DNA of 32,514 bases from an uncultured Christensenellaceae bacterium (GTDB taxonomy: Bacteria; Bacillota; Clostridia; Christensenellales; Pumilibacteraceae): the NCBI GenBank assembly GCA_910587445.1, contig CAJULE010000026.1:1-32514 (forward strand), written 5' to 3'. The position numbers and the translations under genes are program-made. Position 1 is the stretch's first letter. Every line of letters starts with the position of its first letter. The notes beneath the pieces are model-generated. The model saw only the letters and a program-made list of their open reading frames with translations, was not told the origin of the DNA and searched no databases. This document shows positions 1 through 5,891 of the stretch, piece after piece.

Positions 1-43
1 TTCGGAATTCCGCTCTTTCCGAAAATACCAATATATCGTTCAT
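1..43 (-). CDS. 5' tip of an unidentified minus-strand gene
   Basis: An ATG at 43-41 on the minus strand opens a frame reading MNDILVFSERAEFR before the window edge. A GGAG ribosome site lies a few bases upstream (minus-strand GGCGGAGAG then AAAA then ATG), and a TATAAT -10 box lies about 40 nt upstream at 80-85. Fourteen residues are too few to assign a family. It is divergent from the LytTR regulator at 317, so the two share the 44-316 intergenic region. Confidence 0.5.
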   Translation of the reverse strand, partial: MNDILVFSERAEFR

Positions 44-79
44 TTTTCTCTCCGCCAAATTACTGTTTATCGCTCTATT

Positions 80-85
80 ATTATA
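80..85 (-). promoter_or_regulatory. Candidate -10 box of the leftward gene
   Basis: The minus strand reads TATAAT here, about 37 nt before the ATG at 43. No good -35 box sits at the expected spacing, so this is a weak call that rests on the perfect -10 and its place ahead of a well-formed ribosome site. Confidence 0.35.
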
Positions 86-115
86 CAACAACAAAATCAA
101 AAGGTAAAGTAAAAA

Positions 116-152
116 CGCACTCACCTTTCTTGCAAGGTATAGTGCGCTATAC
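116..152. promoter_or_regulatory. Overlapping alternative hairpins/palindromes in the divergent intergenic region
   Basis: Two inverted repeats share bases. The first pairs CGCACT (116-121) and ACCTT (123-127) with AAGGT (134-138) and AGTGCG (141-146) around a 6-nt loop. The second is the palindrome GTATAG-TGCG-CTATAC at 137-152. Only one can form at a time. No T-run follows, so this is not an obvious terminator. It lies outside both predicted leaders, which favours a protein-binding site between the divergent genes. Its role is inferred from position only. Confidence 0.4.
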
Positions 153-252
153 TTACATTCTGTTCCTGTGGTAAAATTCCTTATGGGAACTACGGTAAAG
201 CGCGGGCTTGTTTTTTTCATTTGATTTATGTCCCTTTTTTTTTAAAACGGTA

Positions 253-282
253 TTGCTTTTTTTTCCGAAACGATGTTATACT
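253..282 (+). promoter_or_regulatory. Promoter of the LytTR two-component genes
   Basis: TTGCTT (253-258), an 18-nt spacer and TATACT (277-282). A TG one base upstream of the -10 gives an extended -10. The predicted start is about 25-30 nt ahead of the ATG at 317. Confidence 0.55.
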
Positions 283-316
283 TAAAAAAAACGCAAGAAA
301 AGGAGGTAGGAAAATA

Positions 317-1057
317 ATGAGCGAAAAGAAGTATCTTATGGCAGTCGTAGAGGACGATGACGCCGACGCGGAATTTCTGATGAAATATCTCGAAAGATAT
401 GCGGCGGAAAGCGGTCGGACGTTCGAAATCAAAAGATTCGGCAATGCGCTTGACTTTATCGGCGACTATCGCCCCGTATACGACGTTGTCTTTTTCGATA
501 TAGTCATGCCGCACATGACGGGCATGGAGGCGGCAAAACGTATAAGAGCGATCGACGACGGCGTAGCCATTATCTTCGTCACGAATATGGAACAATACGC
601 CGTGCAGGGGTATGACGTCAGCGCCATGTATTTTATTTTAAAGCCCGTAGAGTACGCCGATTTCAAAGATAAGATAGCTCGCGCAACTTCTTACATACGC
701 GACAGAGGGGACAAAGTTCCGCTTATGGTGAACGACGACTACGGCACTACGGTGCGCATATTCGCTTCCAACGTCTATTACGTCCTGAAGTACAAAAATC
801 ACGTCTATTTTCACGGTTCGGAGGGTGTGTACAAGAAGCGGGAACTCATAAGAGACACGATGAAAAAATTGCGTGATTTGCCGTTTTTTATGATAAACTC
901 CGGCTGCGGCATAAACCTCGACTATCTCGACGAAATATCGCAAAAGACCGTCAAGGTGAAGGGCGAACTTTTTACGGTGGCGCGTAACAGAAAGAAAGAG
1001 TTTACGGACGCCTATATGAGATACCTCGGCGGAGAACGGAGAATTTCGGATGTTTGA
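317..1057 (+). CDS. LytTR-family response regulator (AgrA/VirR-like)
   Basis: A 246-residue two-component response regulator. Residues 5-125 form a receiver domain: acidic pair E12/D13, phospho-acceptor D61 in FFDIVMP, conserved T89 and K109 before P110. Residues 130-240 form a LytTR DNA-binding domain, with the strand run around VYYVLKYKNHVYFH and the final NRKKEFTDAYMRY helix. The start at 317 is chosen because AGGAGG lies 10 nt upstream; the frame is open back to 221, but that stretch covers the promoter. The 3' end overlaps the kinase start at 1050 by 8 nt, the usual translationally coupled arrangement of AgrA/AgrC-type pairs. Such regulators control peptide quorum sensing, bacteriocin or envelope genes; which applies here cannot be told, since no AgrB or AgrD homologue is in view. 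Confidence 0.9.
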   Translation: MSEKKYLMAVVEDDDADAEFLMKYLERYAAESGRTFEIKRFGNALDFIGDYRPVYDVVFFDIVMPHMTGMEAAKRIRAIDDGVAIIFVTNMEQYAVQGYDVSAMYFILKPVEYADFKDKIARATSYIRDRGDKVPLMVNDDYGTTVRIFASNVYYVLKYKNHVYFHGSEGVYKKRELIRDTMKKLRDLPFFMINSGCGINLDYLDEISQKTVKVKGELFTVARNRKKEFTDAYMRYLGGERRISDV

Positions 1058-2165
1058 AAGGATTTTTTCTCTCTACCGAATGATCGGACTATTGTTTACG
1101 CTGGAAATGATAGTCAGCGGCGTAGCGTTTTGCATAAAGCTTCCGCGGCGTGGCAAGTTCGCCTTAAGACTTTCGGTAGGATTGGCGTCGTATGTCCTTA
1201 TGTCTGTATTGCTTGTCTCGGTCTTTCTGTTCGGGTGGGAGACCGATTGGGTTTTTACCGTCGAGAAAATTATTTATTTCGTCCTGCTGCTGGGGATAGG
1301 GACAGCCGTCGTATACGCGTGTTTTAAAATAGACTATCGGGAAGCTTTCATAACGGGTATGGGCATTTATGCGACCCAGCATTTGGCGTATTGTATCTTT
1401 TCGATAGCATATTTTCTGATCTTCAAAGGCAGACCGCAGAGCTTTGCATACATATTTTTCGAGCTTGCTTTCACCGCCGCCGTTGCGGCGGGCGTTTGGT
1501 TTTTACTGCTCCGAAAGTTCGAACGAATAACCGCCCAAAAGCGCGACTTCCGCTTCGTGCTCCTGTCGCTTTTTACTTTTGCGTCGTGCATAGTTCTGAG
1601 CGCCTTTGTCGAGCGTCTGTCTTCTGCGGAATATGCCGCCGTTATCTACGGAATATGCCGTCCTTACGCTATATTGTGTTGCATACTTCTGCTTGCCGTC
1701 GTTTTCGGGCTCTCGTGCGAAAATACGCTCAGACGCGACAGCGAAATGGTGGAAACCCTTTTGCATATAGAGAAAGAGCATCATAAGATAAGAAGCGAGA
1801 GCAAAGACATAATAGATATGAAATGCCACGACTTGAAGCATTGGCTGGCGCTTATGAAAACCGCGGACGACAAAAAGGCGTACGACGAACTGATCGCCGA
1901 GGTCAGCGAAGCCATAGACGACTTCGGCGGCACGAGCGTAAAAACGGGCAACGACGCTTTGGACATAATCATAGGCGAACAGCTCATGCGATGTAAAAAG
2001 TTCGGCATTAAGTTCGATTGCATGGCGGACGGGAAAGAACTGTCGTTTATGAAAACTTCCGATGTGCTCGCTCTTTTCGGAAACGCTATCGACAATGCCG
2101 TGGAGGCGGTCAAAGCTCTTCCCGAAGAGAGAAGATTCATATTTTCGCTTCCTTCGGCAAAGTGA
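1050..2165 (+). CDS. AgrC-like GHKL histidine kinase, C-terminally truncated
   Basis: A 371-residue membrane sensor kinase of the HPK10 class, partner of the upstream LytTR regulator. Residues 8-220 hold about six hydrophobic segments; a dimerisation and phospho-acceptor helix follows with H260 in KCHDLKH, then the ATPase N-box around 342-352 (FGNAIDNA). The frame then stops at 2165, only about 20 residues past the N-box. The G1 (DxGxG) and G2 boxes that complete the ATP site of every GHKL kinase are absent, so the product should be unable to phosphorylate. The coding potential switches at about 2147 to a GH3 glucosidase in another frame, so this is a deletion joint or an assembly join, not a natural C-terminus. 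Family members usually run to about 430 residues. Confidence 0.85.
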   Translation: MFERIFSLYRMIGLLFTLEMIVSGVAFCIKLPRRGKFALRLSVGLASYVLMSVLLVSVFLFGWETDWVFTVEKIIYFVLLLGIGTAVVYACFKIDYREAFITGMGIYATQHLAYCIFSIAYFLIFKGRPQSFAYIFFELAFTAAVAAGVWFLLLRKFERITAQKRDFRFVLLSLFTFASCIVLSAFVERLSSAEYAAVIYGICRPYAILCCILLLAVVFGLSCENTLRRDSEMVETLLHIEKEHHKIRSESKDIIDMKCHDLKHWLALMKTADDKKAYDELIAEVSEAIDDFGGTSVKTGNDALDIIIGEQLMRCKKFGIKFDCMADGKELSFMKTSDVLALFGNAIDNAVEAVKALPEERRFIFSLPSAK

Positions 2166-4396
2166 TAGTACTGCTCAACACGAGCAACATCATGCACTGC
2201 GGCTTTCTCGAAGCGGAAGGCGTGGACGCGGCGATGTACGTCGGACTTACGGGTCAGTCGGGAGCCATTGCCATAGGCGAAATACTTAAGGGCAAAAAGC
2301 TCGACGGCACGACGTTCAGCCCCTCGGGAAAAGCGTCGGATACCTGGATCTACACGAGGGAATTCGACCCCGGCTTTGCCAACACGGAGATGAGCGAAAC
2401 GGACGAAGCGGGCATAAACATTCAGTACATGGAGAATATCTACATAGGCTACCGCTGGTACGAGACGGCTGCCGCGGAAGGATATTTCGACAGCGTAAAC
2501 AACGCCTACGGCAAGGGCTATGACGGCGTAGTTCAGTTTCCTTTCGGATACGGACTCTCTTACACCGAATTCGAATGGGACGTAATGGAAGTATCGCTCG
2601 AGAACGGTTCGGACATAACGGACGCGAACAAAAGCGCCGAAATAACCGTCAAAGTGCTCGTCACGAATACGGGCAGCGTTGCCGGTAAAGACGTAGTACA
2701 GCTTTACTACACGCCCGAGTATATAAAAGGCGAAATAGAAAAATCGGAAGTGAATCTTCTCGATTTCGCAAAAACCGTTCTTTTGGCGCCCGGTCAGTCT
2801 CAGGAAGTTACGCTTTCGTTCACGCCGTACGACATGGCTTCGTTCGACGCGCACGATGCGAACAAAAACGGGGAAAGCGTTTACGAGCTCGACGCAGGGA
2901 CGTACACCGTGTCTTTGCGTACCGATTCGCATCGCGTGGCTCCTTGCGCGGGCGCGACGATAAGCTATAACATTCCCGAGGACGTCCTTTATAAGACCGA
3001 CCCCGTGACGGGTAAGCAGATTGCCGTAAGATTTACGGGAGAAAACCCTTACGGCGGCGTGGATATAGAGGGCGGCAACGTCGGACTTTCCACGAATTAT
3101 CTTTCGCGCGCAGACATAGCAGGCACGTTCCCCAAGACCAAGTCTCCCGTTCCGACGAACGGAGCGCTTGTGAAATCCACTTCGGGTTATACCTACGACG
3201 GCTACGATACGAACACTTCGCCCACGCAGGGAGTAAGCGGCAATCTGAGTCTTACGGCGGAGGACGGCAGGGAATACAACTACGATTTGATTAAGACGCT
3301 TGCGGAAAATTACGACGCGCCCGAGTGGACGGCTCTTTTGAATCAGATGACGGCCGACGAAATCGTCAATCTCGTACACCGCGGCGGATTCAAAACTCAG
3401 GCGGTTGCTTCGATAGGAAAGCCGCTCATGTGGGACTTCGACGGACCTGCCGGCTTCAACACGAATTCGCGGTCCGGTTCGTGGGGCGGCGCGAGCGCCG
3501 CAGCCGATACCTGGACGGCGTATCCGTGCGAATGTTTGCTCGGCTGTTCGTGGAATAAGGAGCTCTTGCTCCAAATGGGACTTTCCATGGGCGTAGAAGC
3601 CGCCGCCACGCAAGTAAACGGCTGGTACGCTCCCGGCATCAATCTTCACAGAACCAACTATACGTCGCGCAATTACGAGTACTACAGCGAAGATCCCGTG
3701 CTTTCGGGCTATCTTGCGGCGAACGTAATTCTCGGCGCGAAGTACAACGGGCTTTACGCTTACATGAAGCATTTCGTAGTCAGCGAATCGGGTCCCAACG
3801 GGCGTAATTGGAGCACGTGGCTTACCGAACAATCGCTTCGCGAGCTCTATCTCAAGCCGTTTGAAATAGCGGTCAAGAAGGGCGGAGCAAATGCCGTTAT
3901 GTCCTCGTTCAACAGTCTCGGTTCTATTTGGACGGGAGGCAACAAGGCTCTTCTTACCGACGTACTCCGCAACGAATGGGGATTTAAAGGCTCGGTAATA
4001 ACCGACTGGTCCATGGGCGGCGGAACGGGACTCAACAATCTCGCTTACGGTTCCAACATGAGTCCGAAGCAGGGCGTTCGCGCGGGTAACGACTTATGGC
4101 TTGCGGGCATGGATTTCGTCGTCGGCGATACGCTCAGTGCAAGCAATGCGACCGACCTAACTTGCGCGCGCACGGCTGCGCACAACATAATCTATACCCT
4201 CGTCGATACGATAAACTTCAACCATACGGCGGACAGATCGGAGCTCGACGCGGCGTTTACCGTAAACGTAGGCATTGCGCAAAGGACGACGCCTTTCGCT
4301 TGGTGGCTGTTGCTTCTGATAATCGTCGAAGTTCTCGCAATCGGCGGCTGCGGCGTTTGGGTATTCTTCACCGTGAAACCGAGCAAGAATAAGTAA
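2147..4396 (+). CDS. GH3 beta-glucosidase with permuted domains, 5'-truncated, membrane-anchored
   Basis: Hydrolyses beta-linked glucosides or related oligosaccharides at the cell surface. The domain order is reversed relative to classical GH3: a C-type alpha/beta domain comes first (FGKVIVLLNTSN, then GQSGAIAIGEIL), then a fibronectin-III-like domain (about 2640-2940), then the TIM-barrel GH3 domain (about 3310-4150) with the KHFVVSE substrate motif and the nucleophile Asp at 4004-4006 in VITDW. A hydrophobic helix (about 4297-4375) followed by KPSKNK gives a C-terminal anchor. This order is known from Ruminococcus and Butyrivibrio beta-glucosidases. Those proteins carry several hundred residues before the FGKVIV block; here that part is missing and is replaced by kinase DNA. 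No ribosome site precedes any in-frame start, the first plausible ATG being 2192, so it is probably non-functional as it stands. Confidence 0.85.
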   Translation, partial: ASFGKVIVLLNTSNIMHCGFLEAEGVDAAMYVGLTGQSGAIAIGEILKGKKLDGTTFSPSGKASDTWIYTREFDPGFANTEMSETDEAGINIQYMENIYIGYRWYETAAAEGYFDSVNNAYGKGYDGVVQFPFGYGLSYTEFEWDVMEVSLENGSDITDANKSAEITVKVLVTNTGSVAGKDVVQLYYTPEYIKGEIEKSEVNLLDFAKTVLLAPGQSQEVTLSFTPYDMASFDAHDANKNGESVYELDAGTYTVSLRTDSHRVAPCAGATISYNIPEDVLYKTDPVTGKQIAVRFTGENPYGGVDIEGGNVGLSTNYLSRADIAGTFPKTKSPVPTNGALVKSTSGYTYDGYDTNTSPTQGVSGNLSLTAEDGREYNYDLIKTLAENYDAPEWTALLNQMTADEIVNLVHRGGFKTQAVASIGKPLMWDFDGPAGFNTNSRSGSWGGASAAADTWTAYPCECLLGCSWNKELLLQMGLSMGVEAAATQVNGWYAPGINLHRTNYTSRNYEYYSEDPVLSGYLAANVILGAKYNGLYAYMKHFVVSESGPNGRNWSTWLTEQSLRELYLKPFEIAVKKGGANAVMSSFNSLGSIWTGGNKALLTDVLRNEWGFKGSVITDWSMGGGTGLNNLAYGSNMSPKQGVRAGNDLWLAGMDFVVGDTLSASNATDLTCARTAAHNIIYTLVDTINFNHTADRSELDAAFTVNVGIAQRTTPFAWWLLLLIIVEVLAIGGCGVWVFFTVKPSKNK

Positions 4397-4440
4397 AACG
4401 AAAAGAAAAACGGAATTACTCTCTTTTATATCCTTAAACA

Positions 4441-4478
4441 AAAACGTATCGCTTGCGGTTGGCCGTGATACGTTTTTT
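4441..4478 (+). terminator. Rho-independent terminator after the GH3 gene
   Basis: The stem AACGTATC (4443-4450) pairs with GATACGTT (4467-4474) and is followed by a run of T. An A-run on the left side means it could also stop leftward transcription from trmL, whose stop codon is about 80 nt to the right. Confidence 0.7.
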
Positions 4479-4556
4479 ATTCGTGGCGAAATAATGTTTA
4501 AAATCGTCGGGGGGCAAAAGATTTTTTAACTTGAAACCGTTGTTTTGCCGTACGGT

Positions 4557-5012
4557 TCAAAACTTAAAGCCCGTCTGTCTCAGCGCTTCGTACAGGACGA
4601 TCGCCGCGCTGTTCGAAAGATTAAGGCATCTCACGCCGTCTCGCATGGGTATGCGAAGGGATTTTTCGGCGTACTTTTCGAGAAGGACGTCGGGCAGCCC
4701 CTTCGTCTCTTTGCCGAACACGAGAAAGTCTCCGTCCTTAAACTCTATGTCGGTGTACGGAGTTTTGACCTTTTTCGATAGGAAATAGCAGTTTGCACCC
4801 TTGTTCTTTTCGAGAAAGTCGTCGAAGTTTTTATATCTTACGACCGTCACTTTGTCCCAATAGTCGAGTCCCGCTCGCTTTATCGAACTTTCGGACAGGT
4901 CGAAGCCGAGCGGCTCTATGAGGTGGAGCGCCGTGCCCGTGCAGGCGCAGGTTCGGGCGATGTTGCCCGTGTTTTGAGGTATTTCGGGTTCGTAAAGCAC
5001 AATGTTGAACAT
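4557..5012 (-). CDS. trmL: tRNA (cytidine(34)-2'-O)-methyltransferase TrmL
   Basis: A SPOUT-fold methyltransferase of 151 residues that 2'-O-methylates the wobble base of leucine tRNAs using S-adenosylmethionine. The family signature is clear throughout: the N-terminal MFNIVLYEPEIPQNTGNIAR; the knot sequence VFGKETKGLP; and the C-terminal IPM...VRCLNLSNSAAIVLYEALRQ that forms the SAM pocket. The length is normal. The start at 5012 matches the conserved N-terminus; an upstream in-frame start at 5039 would put nine extra residues over the promoter. It lies downstream of yabQ but has its own promoter and no convincing ribosome site, so it may be read as a leaderless message. Confidence 0.93.
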   Translation of the reverse strand: MFNIVLYEPEIPQNTGNIARTCACTGTALHLIEPLGFDLSESSIKRAGLDYWDKVTVVRYKNFDDFLEKNKGANCYFLSKKVKTPYTDIEFKDGDFLVFGKETKGLPDVLLEKYAEKSLRIPMRDGVRCLNLSNSAAIVLYEALRQTGFKF

Positions 5013-5018
5013 ACCTAC

Positions 5019-5047
5019 AGTATACGTCCGCGGAGGCAAGAAGTCAA
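5019..5047 (-). promoter_or_regulatory. Near-consensus sigma-A promoter of trmL, leaderless geometry
   Basis: The minus strand reads TTGACT (5047-5042), exactly 17 nt, then TATACT (5024-5019). Six bases separate the -10 from the ATG at 5012, so the expected +1 coincides with the start codon. The TGA stop of the upstream gene lies inside the -35 hexamer. Confidence 0.75.
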
Positions 5048-5337
5048 CTTTTTTGCCGCCGTTTGGCTTTTACGGCTTCGGATATTTTTTTCGTCGCAAA
5101 ATAGGCGGCGGTAAACCCGATCGCCTGTCCGACGACGGTGAAGAGCTTTATCGAGCCGTCGCGGAAAAAGAATCCTATGAAAAAGAGAGGCGCGAAAAAC
5201 AAGACGGCAAAGACCGCGTCGGCAATAACCGTGCCCAAAATACCGCCGCTCTTTCGCAGCGGCGACAGTAGGAGGTAGAGCCCGAATTCGGCGAGCCCTG
5301 CGGCCATAGAGACCGCAAACAGCGCAAGGTCGCTCAC
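5044..5337 (-). CDS. yabQ: YabQ-like spore cortex membrane protein
   Basis: A 97-residue protein with three hydrophobic segments (about residues 4-26, 34-58 and 65-83) and a basic tail ending KRRQKS. The short Leu-Leu-Ser-Pro-Leu-Arg turn after helix 1 and the Gly-Ser-Ile-Lys-Leu-Phe stretch before helix 3 fit the YabQ pattern (an RxxR-type turn, then G.xRxY). YabQ sits in the forespore membrane and is needed for cortex formation. It starts with GTG at 5337, whose GTGA overlaps the TGA stop of the gene before it, so the two are translationally coupled. The adjacent YabP-like gene supports the name; on sequence alone this would be only a small membrane protein. It is much shorter than the Bacillus protein, as is common in Clostridia. 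Confidence 0.65.
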   Translation of the reverse strand: MSDLALFAVSMAAGLAEFGLYLLLSPLRKSGGILGTVIADAVFAVLFFAPLFFIGFFFRDGSIKLFTVVGQAIGFTAAYFATKKISEAVKAKRRQKS

Positions 5338-5618
5338 TTGAAAATGCGCTTTAAAAGCGGCTTCTTTCCGCCCTCGTACTTGAGCGAATTTATTTCGCCT
5401 TCGAGCGAGAGCTTGCCCGTGTCTGCGTCGAACTTGAGTATGCGAAGCTCCTTGCCGCTTATGGAAAGCGCGCCGCGGCTCGTTATGAGATTCACGGTCT
5501 CGGGATTGGCGCTGACTACTTTGCTTACGCCTTCCACGAGTCCGCTTTTCCTGTCGGCTACCGACAGCGAGTGAAAAAGTCCGCTTGTTTTTGTCTGTTC
5601 CGATTGCCTGTTGTCCAT
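5334..5618 (-). CDS. yabP: YabP/YqfC-family sporulation protein
   Basis: A 94-residue protein. Residues 25-85 match the YabP/YqfC fold: a beta-rich unit reading VEGVSKVVSANPETVNLIT, then GALSISGKELRILKFD, then the characteristic GKLSLEGEINSLKY. YabP is a forespore protein required for spore cortex assembly and is nearly always followed by yabQ, as here. The ATG at 5618 has an AGAGAGG ribosome site about 10 nt upstream. divIC, which follows this pair in many Firmicutes, is absent; trmL occupies that place. The gene indicates an endospore former. Confidence 0.82.
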   Translation of the reverse strand: MDNRQSEQTKTSGLFHSLSVADRKSGLVEGVSKVVSANPETVNLITSRGALSISGKELRILKFDADTGKLSLEGEINSLKYEGGKKPLLKRIFK

Positions 5619-5703
5619 GATATGTACCTCTCTTTAATGTTTATGCGGCGTACCCGCATTTTACCACTTCGAAAATATTGCAAGGCAAACGAGTCTCAAT
5701 CGG

Positions 5704-5732
5704 TTGCTTTTTGTCGCATATTATAGTACAAT
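5704..5732 (+). promoter_or_regulatory. Promoter of tex
   Basis: TTGCTT (5704-5709), a 17-nt spacer and TACAAT (5727-5732). It leaves an untranslated leader of about 150 nt before tex, and that leader contains the dispersed hairpin repeat at 5769-5832. Confidence 0.6.
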
Positions 5733-5768
5733 GATATGAGATGAGTTTGAAAGTGCATTCATCACGTG

Positions 5769-5832
5769 ATACGGGCTACGCGCTCCTCGCCGCATACTCG
5801 CTATGCTCCGCGGCGTTCGCGTCGCCTGTTGC
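5769..5832 (+). repeat. Dispersed palindromic repeat, copy 1 (tex leader)
   Basis: Begins ATACGGGCTACGCGCTCCTC and ends TCGCCTGTTGC. The same two borders, with scattered base changes, enclose a different and longer centre at 8325-8401. The inner part (CGCCGC...GCGGCG) can form a stem. It sits in the tex 5' leader. Confidence 0.6.
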
Positions 5833-5891
5833 ACGTCTGACGCGCGACTGCGCTTTCAAAAGTAACATAACAGGAGGTCGTGAAACACGAC

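Noticed and set aside
221..316. N-terminal extension of the LytTR regulator
   Set aside because: The extra codons cover the promoter and the AGGAGG site; the receiver fold starts after 317.
1781..3832. A very long open frame on the minus strand (683 codons) across the kinase/GH3 joint
   Set aside because: It is a shadow of the GC-rich plus-strand genes; its translation is Arg/Val/Tyr-rich with no recognisable domain, and the plus strand carries clear families.
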